A stretch of 64,000 nt of DNA from Leptolyngbya sp. NIES-2104. Lineage in GTDB: Bacteria > Cyanobacteriota > Cyanobacteriia > Leptolyngbyales > Leptolyngbyaceae. Below, piece by piece: positions 34,776-42,896 of this stretch; position 1 is the first letter of the stretch, and every line of letters starts with the position of its first letter. The notes beneath the pieces are model-generated. The model had not been told where the DNA came from and did no database searches. It worked only from the letters and a program-made list of their open reading frames with translations. The stretch is taken from NCBI RefSeq assembly GCF_001485215.1, contig NZ_BBWW01000001.1, forward strand, positions 4,464,001 through 4,528,000, read 5' to 3'. The translations under genes and the position numbers were made by a program.

Positions 34776-35187
34776 GGTGCGTTACGTATTTGATACAAAT
34801 GTAATTGTAAGTTCGTTACTGTTTAAGAGCGGTAACCCCTCGAAAGCATTTCGGTATGCTCTAAAACACGGAGAGATTTTGGTATCGCTTGAATTGTTAG
34901 AAGAGCTTAGCGATGTACTTGGGCGAGAAAAATTTGATCGCTTTGTGACGAGTGAAGAACGTGACGAGTTTTTGGAGACGTTTGTTGAGCGAGCAACACT
35001 GGTTGAGATTATTGAAAGGGTGCAAGAGTGCCGAGATCCTAAAGACGATAAGATTTTAGAACTCGCATTGAACGGACAAGCAGAGTACATTGTGAGTGGT
35101 GATAAAGATTTACTGGTGCTTAATCCGTTTCGTGATGTGAAGATAGTCACGGCGGAGGAATTCTTAAGAGCCGTTGAGATTGGTTGA
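34765..35187 (+). CDS. PIN-domain toxin (COG1569 family)
   Basis: 140 aa. PIN ribonuclease signature: first Asp in YVFDTNVIVSSLL, Glu in LELLEELSDVL, and the final acidic cluster in CRDPKDDKILELAL and IVSGDKDLLVL. Expected to cleave RNA when free of its antitoxin, the overlapping upstream gene. All catalytic acidic residues appear present, so this module looks intact. Confidence 0.88.
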   Translation: MSRKVRYVFDTNVIVSSLLFKSGNPSKAFRYALKHGEILVSLELLEELSDVLGREKFDRFVTSEERDEFLETFVERATLVEIIERVQECRDPKDDKILELALNGQAEYIVSGDKDLLVLNPFRDVKIVTAEEFLRAVEIG

Positions 35188-35323
35188 GCTATCACAGTAG
35201 CACGACGCGTCAATGCAGGAGACAAATAGAGTCTTCGCGCTTCGTTTCAAGTACTCTCGTCGCCGCAGTTCGCGCTCTTACGGAGTGAGGATTGCGATCG
35301 AGACTGAGATCGTACACCCACTC

Positions 35324-35779
35324 TTAATTCGGCAGGTATTCAGAATTCAGCACCTGCTCAGAAAGATAAGGACAGCTCACAGGAAAAGTCTCTAAGAGCA
35401 ATCCAGTTTCATCTGCTGCCTGTTCACGAGCATTCGCATAACATTCATCAAAGACTTCTTGAAGGTAGGGAACTAAGCTTGGTGAATCTTTCAAGTCATC
35501 ATTAACACGCCGCCGATGTTCTCGAATACTGCCGCGCCAACTGCCACTTCTATACTCTGGTTGATATTGCCATTTCAGCAGGTGAAGCAGAATGACGATG
35601 AGGTTACTTTTAAGGCTTTTTCGCTCCCGTCTCGACATATCTTCGATTTCTTCGATCAGGTTTTGCCAATCGACACAAGCATAATTTTGATTTCGTAATT
35701 GCTCCGCTGTTGTCTCAATCCAGCAAACAAAATCGATTTCATAAAGACTTTTTTGGCTAGTTTCTAGTTCAGTTGACAT
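35324..35779 (-). CDS. DUF29 family protein
   Basis: 151 aa. The pattern YEIDFVCWIETTAEQLRNQNY, then WQNLIEEIEDMSRRERKSLKSNL and LLHLLKWQYQPEYRSGSWRGSI is the DUF29 family, very abundant in cyanobacteria, of unknown function. Fully helical, soluble. It marks the right edge of the first accessory stretch and is followed upstream by the hydrolase/2H phosphoesterase pair. Confidence 0.9.
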   Translation of the reverse strand: MSTELETSQKSLYEIDFVCWIETTAEQLRNQNYACVDWQNLIEEIEDMSRRERKSLKSNLIVILLHLLKWQYQPEYRSGSWRGSIREHRRRVNDDLKDSPSLVPYLQEVFDECYANAREQAADETGLLLETFPVSCPYLSEQVLNSEYLPN

Positions 35780-35797
35780 CGCTTTGCCTTATGGATG

Positions 35798-36670
35798 TTA
35801 AGTGTTTAATCGCACAAATCCCTCAATACTTCCCACAAATTCCTGAGTCGATTCGTAAGGTAAGACATTTCGACCCGGAATAATCACACCTTCGCAATTC
35901 GGGAATTTTTCGAGGTAATCATTTAAGCGATCGCTGACTTTTTCCCCTTTCCCCTCACGGCTAATACTCGAAGCTTTATCACCAAACACCGCTAAAACAG
36001 GTTGCTGAATTTTCGACATTCGTTCGGTGTAATCTTGCCGCCAAAATCCAGATAGAAACGCAAATACCGCATGACGACTTTCTAAATCGTTCGATCCTTG
36101 CTTCAACATCGCTAACCATTCCGAATCGACCTGAGCTTCATCAGCAAACAATTGACGAATCGAAAAATTTCTCAAAAATTCGCTCCGACGAGCATATCGA
36201 TAAAAGGCATTTCCGAAAGGGGAATCGAACAGATTCCAGGCGATTCGATGAGAGGTTTCTGAAGTGTCTCGGCTCAACAGCGACATTGCAGGAGAACCGC
36301 TGAACACGATCGCTTTTACCAAAGTCGGCTCGATCGTGGCAAGTTCGATCGCAACCGGACATAACGCACCCTGAGCAATGACGATCGCAGGTGTTTTGAC
36401 CACCCGATGCAGAAAGGATTGCAATTGTTGTGCCCAATCGATCGGAGCGTAGGCAATTCGCGGCATATCAGACTCGCCGCAGCCTAGTAAATCGGGATTG
36501 TAAATCGAATTCTGCTGCCCAGCGTCGATGAATCTGCGCCAAAATTGCCGCGAGAGTCCAACGCCGATCGGATGAATCAACAGTAACGGAACGCCCTGAC
36601 CCTCGTGAAAGTCATACGCACATCGATACTGATTCCATTGATAAAACTGAGTTTTGTTTAGCTGCTTCAT
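35798..36670 (-). CDS. Alpha/beta hydrolase-fold protein lacking the usual nucleophile
   Basis: 290 aa. Fold markers: LLLIHPIGVGLSRQFW (oxyanion region), NPDLLGCGESD, and a C-terminal strand with FGDKAS. At the nucleophile elbow the sequence is IAQGALCP, that is Gly-Ala where Ser would stand in GxSxG, so classical Ser hydrolase activity is unlikely. May bind a ligand or partner. Overlaps the 2H phosphoesterase gene by 4 bases (ATGA), a translationally coupled pair. Confidence 0.8.
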   Translation of the reverse strand: MKQLNKTQFYQWNQYRCAYDFHEGQGVPLLLIHPIGVGLSRQFWRRFIDAGQQNSIYNPDLLGCGESDMPRIAYAPIDWAQQLQSFLHRVVKTPAIVIAQGALCPVAIELATIEPTLVKAIVFSGSPAMSLLSRDTSETSHRIAWNLFDSPFGNAFYRYARRSEFLRNFSIRQLFADEAQVDSEWLAMLKQGSNDLESRHAVFAFLSGFWRQDYTERMSKIQQPVLAVFGDKASSISREGKGEKVSDRLNDYLEKFPNCEGVIIPGRNVLPYESTQEFVGSIEGFVRLNT

Positions 36671-37224
36671 GTCTCCATCTTAAAAGGAAATTCAGCGTGA
36701 ATTTGCCAACGTTGTCCGTCATGTTTGAGCAACGTCAGATGAGAAGCGATGAATTCAAAGCGAAGCGATCGATCTTTGAACTCTTGCCATGCGAGTTTGA
36801 AATTCTGTTTCGTCAGATCCCGGAACGCAACCGTCATATGAGGCGCATACGGGCGGGATTTTTCTCGTGAGTCAACCAGCGCGATCGACCTTTCTAAGTG
36901 TTCAATGAAACGGCGGTGGAGCGTCAGAAGTGCATCAGTGCGATCGACGTTGATATAAATCACTCGTGGCGGAAACGCGCCGAAACCATCGAGAATAATC
37001 GGGATTGGGCATTGAGACTGCGCGAAAGCTTCGATACACTCACTCAGTATCGCGAAATGTTCATGTTTCCATCGAAACGGCGGCTGTAGCGTGATATGCG
37101 GAGGTGATTTGAATGCGTGGCGACTGTCATAATACTGATCAAAATGGCATTTAACTCCGGTAGCATGTTGTTGAATTGCTTGTGGGGGAAGCAGCGCGAT
37201 AAAGAAAAGTGGCTCTGTGTTCAT
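36667..37224 (-). CDS. 2'-5' RNA ligase-superfamily (2H) phosphoesterase
   Basis: 185 aa. Both HxT catalytic motifs of the 2H superfamily are present: PPHITLQPP (about 42-50) and YAPHMTVAF (about 126-134). Members hydrolyse 2',3'-cyclic phosphates or ligate RNA; substrate here unknown. First gene of the pair with the hydrolase-like gene. Confidence 0.85.
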   Translation of the reverse strand: MNTEPLFFIALLPPQAIQQHATGVKCHFDQYYDSRHAFKSPPHITLQPPFRWKHEHFAILSECIEAFAQSQCPIPIILDGFGAFPPRVIYINVDRTDALLTLHRRFIEHLERSIALVDSREKSRPYAPHMTVAFRDLTKQNFKLAWQEFKDRSLRFEFIASHLTLLKHDGQRWQIHAEFPFKMET

Positions 37225-37357
37225 AGATTGCTTCGGGTACGAAAAATCAGACTTACACCCCTTAAGTTCTTGTAAAACTTTACTCTAATGCTGTAGGCAT
37301 CCGTTTTAAGCTACAGCATAGGTTCCTGTTGATAAAAATGATAGAGGAAATGGGTCA

Positions 37358-37624
37358 ATGCCTTGGTTCGTCAAAATTGAAGAAGGAATCGTCGATAAAG
37401 CGACGTTTGATCAATACGTTCCAGCCCATAAAGCATTTGTCAAAGACCTGATCGATAAGGGGTACGAGGCAAAAACTGGATATTGGGGCTGTTTTGGTGG
37501 GGGGATGTTGATGTTCAAGGCAAAATCGATGGATGAAGCCGAAAAAATCATTAAAGAAGATCCGCTGATTCGCAATCAGTGTGTGCATTACAAGCTCTAT
37601 GAATGGAAAGTCGTGGTCGAATGA
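37358..37624 (+). CDS. YciI-like domain protein
   Basis: 88 aa, a ferredoxin-like fold. MPWFVKIEEGIVDKATFDQYVPAHKAFVKDLIDKGYEAKTGYWG is the YciI pattern with the conserved His in PAHKAF, and MDEAEKIIKEDPLI follows. Some relatives act on small aromatic compounds; function here unknown. Followed by the SRP RNA gene. Confidence 0.85.
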   Translation: MPWFVKIEEGIVDKATFDQYVPAHKAFVKDLIDKGYEAKTGYWGCFGGGMLMFKAKSMDEAEKIIKEDPLIRNQCVHYKLYEWKVVVE

Positions 37625-37672
37625 GTGGCGAAAATGTCATCACTCGATCGAGAAGAGTGCTATGCTAGAAAG

Positions 37673-37769
37673 CGACTCGGATCTATGCGATTGTAACGCC
37701 CAAACTTTGTCAGGACCGGAAGGTAGCAGCAATACGGGATGCTTATGATAGGCGTAGTCTCCGGGTCAC
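37673..37769 (+). ncRNA. ffs: Signal recognition particle RNA (small bacterial type)
   Basis: About 97 nt. The universally conserved apical loop GTCAGGACCGGAAGGTAGCA at 37710-37729 and its flanking stem identify SRP RNA, which binds Ffh to target nascent membrane proteins. Outer pairing GACT (37674-37677) with GGTC (37764-37767). A -10 box TATGCT (37661-37666) lies about 7 bases before the 5' end. Exact ends are approximate. Confidence 0.92.
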
Positions 37770-37878
37770 CTTTGTTTTAAAGGTCGGTTTTCCATACCGA
37801 ATTCAGGGAAGTTTTACACTGGGCAACTCACGAATTTCTGCCTATCTTGGAGAAAAGAGTACCAGGAGCGCGATCGTT

Positions 37879-38241
37879 ATGGGTTTGGGTGATTTAGTTC
37901 AAAAAGCAATGTATCTGGGCATTGGAGTTGCTTCCTATGCGGGCGAGAAGGCGGGGGAGAAATTGACCGAACTCCGGGCACAGGTGCAGAAGGTGGCTGA
38001 TGAGATGGTCGAACGGGGCGAGATGAATGCGGAAGAAGGTCGCAAGTTCGTCGATGACATGATGAAACGAGCGCAGCAAGCCAATCCAAATGTTGCTGTC
38101 GAGGAGAATCGCCCGACCGAGCCGCGCAAAATTGAGATTTTAGATGAAGAAGAGCCGACCCCAACGCAAACCACGGTGAATGACATGCGGCAACAGGTGG
38201 CGGATTTGCAGGAAGAATTGCGGCGATTGCAGAAAAATTAA
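37879..38241 (+). CDS. Phasin-like coiled-coil protein
   Basis: 120 aa. MGLGDLVQKAMYLGIGVASYAGEKAGEKL, then a long amphipathic helix with ADEMVERGEMNAEEGRKFVDDMM, an acidic Pro-rich hinge and a C-terminal coiled coil (NDMRQQVADLQEELRRL). The pattern resembles phasin or PhaF-like granule-associated proteins found widely in cyanobacteria; PHA granule binding is not shown. A weak hairpin follows (about 38301-38334). Confidence 0.72.
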   Translation: MGLGDLVQKAMYLGIGVASYAGEKAGEKLTELRAQVQKVADEMVERGEMNAEEGRKFVDDMMKRAQQANPNVAVEENRPTEPRKIEILDEEEPTPTQTTVNDMRQQVADLQEELRRLQKN

Positions 38242-38333
38242 TGTTTGAACGATTTGTCGGGTGTGGAATGTCCGATTAAATAGAATATTTGAGTAAACGA
38301 ATCATCCTCGGTGCGTCATTCATCGGGGATTCG

Positions 38334-39491
38334 TCATTTTTTAACAGTCGTTGAAAAATCCTCAAACCATCCCCTCCGCTTGAAATAAAGGATGAGGGAA
38401 ACCGCGATCGTAATCATTACGCCCCAACACATCACATATCCCCAATACCAATTCAATTCCGGCATATTGAACGGTGATTTTTCGGGATTAAAATTCATTC
38501 CATAAATTCCAGCCACAAAGGTCAACGGAATAAAGATCGTCGAAATCACCGTTAGAACTTTCATGATTTCATTCATCCGATTGCTCACCGAAGAGAGATA
38601 CACATCCATCAAACTCGCGGCAAGTTCTCGATAAGTCTCCACCATATCCAACACTTGAACGGTGTGATCGTAACAATCGCGCAGATAAACTCTGACATCA
38701 TCGCTCACTAAATCTGAGCTGCTGTCACGCACCAAGGAATTAATCGCATCTCTCAAGGGCCAAATCGATCGACGTAACGCCAACAGTTCCCGCTTAATCG
38801 CGTGAATTTTTTCTAACGTTTGTCGCGTTGGACTGGCAACCACTTCGTCTTCAAGCTCTTCGATATTTTCTCCATAAACTTCGAGGATCGGGAAAAAGCC
38901 ATCAATGATTGCGTCTAATAGTGCATAGGCGAGATAGTCCGCTTTACGTTTGCAGATTGTGCCTTTAGCGGTACGAATTCGATCGCGCACCATATCAAAA
39001 CAATCATGCTCCGGCTCTTCCTGCACCGTCAGCAAATAGTGTTTTCCAAGAATGAAACTTACCTGCTCAGAGTAAAATCCTTTACCCGATTCTTTCAGCA
39101 CCACCATCCGAGCAATGATCAAAAGTTGATCCCCGTATTCCTCAGTTTTCGGACGCTGAGGAACATTGACCACATCTTCTAACACGAGTGGATGTAAGCC
39201 AAAAACGCGCCCTAACCTGAGTAGAATGTCTTCGCTGCCTAATCCTTTCACATCGACCCACGAGACCGATTCTGTATCGAGGTAAGGCGTACACTCTTCC
39301 GGTTCTTCGATCTGAATGCGAACGGCTTTTCCGTCGTTGTAATCGATCAAAACGATAACGGGGGGTTCGGCATCGTTGTCGATCGTCAGCGTACCGGGAA
39401 TGGTGCCGGGGGCATCGTAGTGATAATCGATCGTAGAATCATCGTCAGGCTGAGTGATGAAGCGAGAAGGTTGAAGACGCTTTCCGACCAT
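38334..39491 (-). CDS. corA: CorA-family magnesium/cobalt transporter
   Basis: 385 aa. A large cytoplasmic N-terminal domain (LEDVVNVPQRPKTEEYGDQL) is followed by a long helix and two C-terminal membrane helices, with the selectivity motif GMN in GIYGMNF and a basic C-terminal tail. It forms pentameric Mg2+ channels in the inner membrane. Single gene, divergent from the MlaE-like permease. Confidence 0.92.
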   Translation of the reverse strand: MVGKRLQPSRFITQPDDDSTIDYHYDAPGTIPGTLTIDNDAEPPVIVLIDYNDGKAVRIQIEEPEECTPYLDTESVSWVDVKGLGSEDILLRLGRVFGLHPLVLEDVVNVPQRPKTEEYGDQLLIIARMVVLKESGKGFYSEQVSFILGKHYLLTVQEEPEHDCFDMVRDRIRTAKGTICKRKADYLAYALLDAIIDGFFPILEVYGENIEELEDEVVASPTRQTLEKIHAIKRELLALRRSIWPLRDAINSLVRDSSSDLVSDDVRVYLRDCYDHTVQVLDMVETYRELAASLMDVYLSSVSNRMNEIMKVLTVISTIFIPLTFVAGIYGMNFNPEKSPFNMPELNWYWGYVMCWGVMITIAVSLILYFKRRGWFEDFSTTVKK

Positions 39492-39586
39492 GCAGAGTCC
39501 CCTTACAATTTACGGTGAGTCCGTCACAATTAGTTATAGACGAAATTTGATATGCTCTTATCGAGTTTGAAACAGGTAGTGTCCCT

Positions 39587-40390
39587 TTGACTGAATCGCC
39601 CCAGCCTTCTCCGTCTGCTCTTGGAACTTGGAGTCGTCGTTTAATTGCCGCTATTTTGTTAGGAGGGCAGGTGATTGTGCATTTGCTGTCCGGCAAGATT
39701 CATCGTCGAAATACGATCGAGCAAATGGCAACCGTCGGACCCGAATCATTACTGATTGCGTTGGTGACAGCGGCGTTTGTGGGGGCAGTGTTCACGATTC
39801 AGGTAGCGCGAGAGTTTATCAATCTGGGAGCGGGAACGGCAGTTGGGGGAGTGTTGGCGATTTCATTATCGCGTGAATTGGCTCCGGTGCTGACGGCGGT
39901 TGTGTTGGCGGGACGAGTCGGCTCGGCGTTTGCGGCAGAGATTGGAACGATGAAGGTGACGGAGCAGATCGATGCCCTGTACATGTTGCGGACTGATCCG
40001 ATCAATTATCTTGTCATTCCTCGCGTGGTAGCTTGCTGTGTGATGTTGCCGATTCTGACATTGCTCTCGCTTGTGACCGGAATGCTCGGCGGAATGCTCG
40101 TTGCCAACTTGCTCTATGGAATTTCAAATACTGTCTTCCTCAATTCAGCGAAGAACTTTCTCAGTGTTTGGGATTTGTGTAGTTCGCCGATTAAAGGATT
40201 AGTGTTTGGCTCGATGATTGCGGTGATCGGGTCGAGTTGGGGACTGACGACGACAGGCGGGGCGAAAGGGGTTGGACAATCGACGACGACAGCGGTGGTG
40301 ACTTCGCTGCTGGCAATTTTTATCGTGAATTTCTTTTTGTCCTGGCTGATGTTTCAAGGTCCGGGGAGTGCGCTTGGTAGGGGTTTATAA
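39587..40390 (+). CDS. MlaE/YrbE-type ABC permease
   Basis: 267 aa. PF02405 permease of lipid-transporting ABC systems (Mla/TGD1-like): VGPESLLIALVTAAFVGAVFTIQVAREFI and LSRELAPVLTAVVLAGRVGSAFAAEIGTMKVTEQIDAL are the conserved core. In cyanobacteria and plastids such proteins move lipids between membranes. Starts at a TTG; CAGGTAG lies upstream. The ATPase and substrate-binding (MCE) genes are not adjacent. Confidence 0.88.
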   Translation: MTESPQPSPSALGTWSRRLIAAILLGGQVIVHLLSGKIHRRNTIEQMATVGPESLLIALVTAAFVGAVFTIQVAREFINLGAGTAVGGVLAISLSRELAPVLTAVVLAGRVGSAFAAEIGTMKVTEQIDALYMLRTDPINYLVIPRVVACCVMLPILTLLSLVTGMLGGMLVANLLYGISNTVFLNSAKNFLSVWDLCSSPIKGLVFGSMIAVIGSSWGLTTTGGAKGVGQSTTTAVVTSLLAIFIVNFFLSWLMFQGPGSALGRGL

Positions 40391-40628
40391 TGGGCTGCAA
40401 AAATTGATTGAAGCGGTATTGGCGGGTGGCTCGATCGCTAATTTCAGAAACCAAGATGTAACACTAACCAAATGCCTTATGAGATTGCTGGTTGCTCCAA
40501 GTAGCCTCTGCTTTAATCTTGTAAGCTGAGTGGAGTATTGCGAAGCCCGACACACGTCAAAATCTCAATACAGCCATTGCTCTCTCCAAGCTAAAATCGA
40601 AGAAGCAAGACACATTGAGGTTGACCCT

Positions 40629-40901
40629 ATGACAATTCGCCAACGACGTTACAGCAAAGAAGAGTTGGCTCAACGTGGGCAGAAACTCTATGAGTCTGGC
40701 ATTCGGCAGCAAGTCGAAGCGGGAAATGAGGGCAAGATTGTGGCGATCGACATCGAAACCGGAAATTTTGAGGTTGATGAAACAGTGATAGCGGCTACCA
40801 ATCGGCTATTTGAGCGCAATCCTGATGCTCAGCCTTTTGGAATTCGGATCGGACACCGCGCCGTGTATCACTTTGGTTCGCGGAGCTTGAAAAAGAATTA
40901 A
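40629..40901 (+). CDS. Small antitoxin-like partner of a retropepsin-like protein
   Basis: 90 aa from ATG 40629. TIRQRRYSKEELAQRGQKLYE, then KIVAIDIETGNFEVDETVIAATNRLFERNPDAQPFGIRIGHRAVYHFG is a small conserved cyanobacterial family. Its stop overlaps the start of the aspartic-protease-like gene by one base (TAATG), the geometry of toxin-antitoxin pairs. The same N-terminal block survives in the chimeric remnant at 28838. Function unproven. Confidence 0.7.
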   Translation: MTIRQRRYSKEELAQRGQKLYESGIRQQVEAGNEGKIVAIDIETGNFEVDETVIAATNRLFERNPDAQPFGIRIGHRAVYHFGSRSLKKN

Positions 40902-41269
40902 TGATACATGGAGTGGTGAATTTACGCCGGGAAGCCACGCTTTTCCTTGTGGTTGGTAACTCATTTGGTCAACGAGAAGCCATCAATACCGTAATTGATA
41001 CTGGGTTTGATGGCTTTCTGTCTTTGCCATCTGAAATTATCGTTCGCCTTGAAGTACCTTGGACGATTTCCAATCCAGCGACTCTGGGTGATGGCAGCGA
41101 AGTCTTATTTGATTTTTACACTGCAACAGTCATTTGGAATGGACAATACCGCGAGATCGATATCGCAGCATCAGAGACAGAACCACTCCTCGGAATGGCG
41201 ATGCTCTACGGTTATCGATTGCAGGTTGATAAGGTTGAGGGCGGTATCGTTAAGATCGAAGCATTGTGA
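40901..41269 (+). CDS. Retropepsin-like clan AA aspartic protease
   Basis: 122 aa, one retropepsin-sized lobe. The catalytic triplet is in NTVIDTGFDGFLSLP (Asp-Thr-Gly), followed by ATLGDGSEVLFDFYTATVIW and the C-terminal PLLGMAMLYGYRLQV, the usual small cyanobacterial clan AA family. It would act as a homodimer. Coupled to the 90-aa upstream gene. Confidence 0.82.
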   Translation: MIHGVVNLRREATLFLVVGNSFGQREAINTVIDTGFDGFLSLPSEIIVRLEVPWTISNPATLGDGSEVLFDFYTATVIWNGQYREIDIAASETEPLLGMAMLYGYRLQVDKVEGGIVKIEAL

Positions 41270-41282
41270 TTCCATTGAGAAG

Positions 41283-41309
41283 CTTCGATTTCTTGGCGAG
41301 TGCGATCGC
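41283..41309. repeat. HIP1-anchored repeat, copy 1
   Basis: 27 bases ending in GCGATCGC; matches the copies at 42073-42099 and 42868-42894 with three differences. Lies between two toxin-antitoxin-like modules. Confidence 0.55.
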
Positions 41310-41328
41310 TTCAAAAGTAGGTTGTGAT

Positions 41329-41667
41329 TCAGCTAGGACGAACAATACGAATCAATTTGCCCTGTAGAGATTCTTCTTGTGCGATCGCTGTATCAATTCG
41401 ATGTGCCAGTGCTTCCCAATCACGATCGTTGGTGCAGGCGATAATTCCGGCGTGATCCGTCTTGAGACGATGGAGTTTGAAGAAGTCTTTGCGGTTTTGG
41501 GTCAGGATAGCACGCTGTTCGAGGGTTGCAAAAGCAAGCACTTCTGAATCAGGAATTCTCTGATTGGCTTTGCCTGCGTCCTGAACGGTCAAAACGTCGT
41601 GTCCTAGAGTTCGCAGGAATTCTACAACTGGGTAGGGGTACTGCTCATCAGCATAGAGACGAGCCAT
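41329..41667 (-). CDS. DUF5615 PIN-like protein
   Basis: 112 aa. RLYADEQYPYPVVEFLRTLGHDVLTVQD, AILTQNRKDFFKLHR and HAGIIACT are the DUF5615 (Mut7-C-like PIN) signature, with acidic residues in YADEQ. It is the presumed RNase toxin of the pair with the DUF433 gene 4 bases upstream. Confidence 0.88.
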   Translation of the reverse strand: MARLYADEQYPYPVVEFLRTLGHDVLTVQDAGKANQRIPDSEVLAFATLEQRAILTQNRKDFFKLHRLKTDHAGIIACTNDRDWEALAHRIDTAIAQEESLQGKLIRIVRPS

Positions 41668-41671
41668 CTGC

Positions 41672-42010
41672 TTACAGTTCCTCTTCCATTACGGCATTGT
41701 TCGCTTGAATTTCTGCTTCAATCTCGCTGGGGGCGGCGGCAGCGTATGCCCAGGCATGAGCCAGGTCAGTGGCGGTGAGAGAGGGATAGCTGGTCAGAAG
41801 GTCAGCTTCGCTGTAACCTAGACGACGAGCTTCGACCAGTCCCCAAACGGTGATTCGAGTTTCTGCAATGCAAGCACTACCCCCACAGACTCCTGGCGTT
41901 TTCTCGATGCCCTCGATCGTCGTTTTGCCCTGGGAAAGCAGTTCGATCACTTGTGCTTTTTCTTCATCAGACAGGGCAAGCAATTTGGGTTTGAGTTCCT
42001 TCAGCGTCAT
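41672..42010 (-). CDS. DUF433 antitoxin
   Basis: 112 aa. The DUF433 core TPGVCGGSACIAETRITVWGLVEARRLGYSEADLLTSYPSLTATDLAHAWAYA contains an HTH-like fold; the N-terminal KELKPKLLALSDEEKAQVIELL is a dimerisation helix. DUF433 and DUF5615 genes form common VapBC-like toxin-antitoxin pairs. First gene of the pair. Confidence 0.88.
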   Translation of the reverse strand: MTLKELKPKLLALSDEEKAQVIELLSQGKTTIEGIEKTPGVCGGSACIAETRITVWGLVEARRLGYSEADLLTSYPSLTATDLAHAWAYAAAAPSEIEAEIQANNAVMEEEL

Positions 42011-42068
42011 GGCGGAGTCAGAAAGCTATAGATTTCATTGTAATCAGTCTGCTAATCTCCACAGGATG

Positions 42069-42099
42069 TTGTCTTCGATTTGTTGACGGGTGCGATCGC
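42069..42099. repeat. HIP1-anchored repeat, copy 2
   Basis: 31 bases from TTGTCTTCG through GCGATCGC, identical to 42864-42894. Sits between the DUF433 module and the next VapBC module. Confidence 0.7.
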
Positions 42100-42165
42100 C
42101 ACGAATGCTTCAAGTTAATGAATGAGTAACGGGTAAAATAGTGTTTATTAATTCAAGCTAATTCA

Positions 42166-42393
42166 ATGACGATTACGACGAATGACCTTCCTGAGGCTCT
42201 GCAAGCAATCCTGCTAGAACTTCAACGAACCAATACACCTCTTACCGTGACTCATGAGGGCAAACCTATCGCGATCATTACTCCAGCGCAATCTCGTAAA
42301 CCCCGTCCTGCTGCTGGATGTATGAAAGGTCGCGGTGAAATCTTAGGTGATATCGTTTCTCCCCTGGAGCAGCCTTGGGAAGTGCTGCAATGA
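42166..42393 (+). CDS. Phd/YefM-type antitoxin
   Basis: 75 aa. Short Phd-like fold: LPEALQAILLELQRTNTPLTVTHEGKPIAII then a Pro/Arg-rich tail. Overlaps the PIN toxin gene by 4 bases (ATGA). Expected to neutralise the toxin and repress the operon. Confidence 0.82.
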   Translation: MTITTNDLPEALQAILLELQRTNTPLTVTHEGKPIAIITPAQSRKPRPAAGCMKGRGEILGDIVSPLEQPWEVLQ

Positions 42394-42779
42394 AAATCCT
42401 GTTGGACACACACATTTGGCTATGGTATCTCTTTGATGACCCACAACTTTCCCAAAACTTGAAGAATGTGATCTCAGATTCTGACACTGAATTATGGCTG
42501 AGTCCTATCACCATCTGGGAAGTCATGCTTCTTGCGGAGAAAGGAAAGCTATCGTTGCCACCTGATCCGATGACTTGGATCAATCAAGCTTTGTGGGAAT
42601 TGGAAAGCCAGCAAGCTGTACTCAATCATGAAATTGCGATCCTTAGTCGTCAATTGGCTTGCTCTCACCAAGACCCAGCGGATCGCTTCATTGCTGCTAC
42701 TGCAATTCACTACAATCTACAGCTAGCAACAGTCGATCAAACTTTAATCAGAACGCCTTCTTTGCAAACGATTCATTGA
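42390..42779 (+). CDS. VapC-type PIN toxin
   Basis: 129 aa from ATG 42390. ILLDTHIWLWYLFDDPQLS (first Asp), SPITIWEVMLLAEKGKLSLP (Glu) and DPADRFIAATAIHYNLQLATVDQ (later Asp residues) make a complete PIN site of the DTHIWLW subgroup. RNase toxin of the VapBC pair with the overlapping upstream gene. Confidence 0.9.
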   Translation: MKILLDTHIWLWYLFDDPQLSQNLKNVISDSDTELWLSPITIWEVMLLAEKGKLSLPPDPMTWINQALWELESQQAVLNHEIAILSRQLACSHQDPADRFIAATAIHYNLQLATVDQTLIRTPSLQTIH

Positions 42780-42863
42780 TCTGCGATCGCGCTGTCCAAA
42801 ATTCTTTACTCTCCATACAGGTCTGGTAGCCGTTCTCGCAGTGTGGCGATCGGTAACAGCAGA

Positions 42864-42894
42864 TTGTCTTCGATTTGTTGACGGGTGCGATCGC
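42864..42894. repeat. HIP1-anchored repeat, copy 3
   Basis: Identical over 31 bases to 42069-42099. Read leftward, it and the following bases to about 42809 keep an open frame (RTRQQIEDNLLLPIATLRER), so the repeat may derive from a gene end. Confidence 0.65.
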
Positions 42895-42896
42895 GC

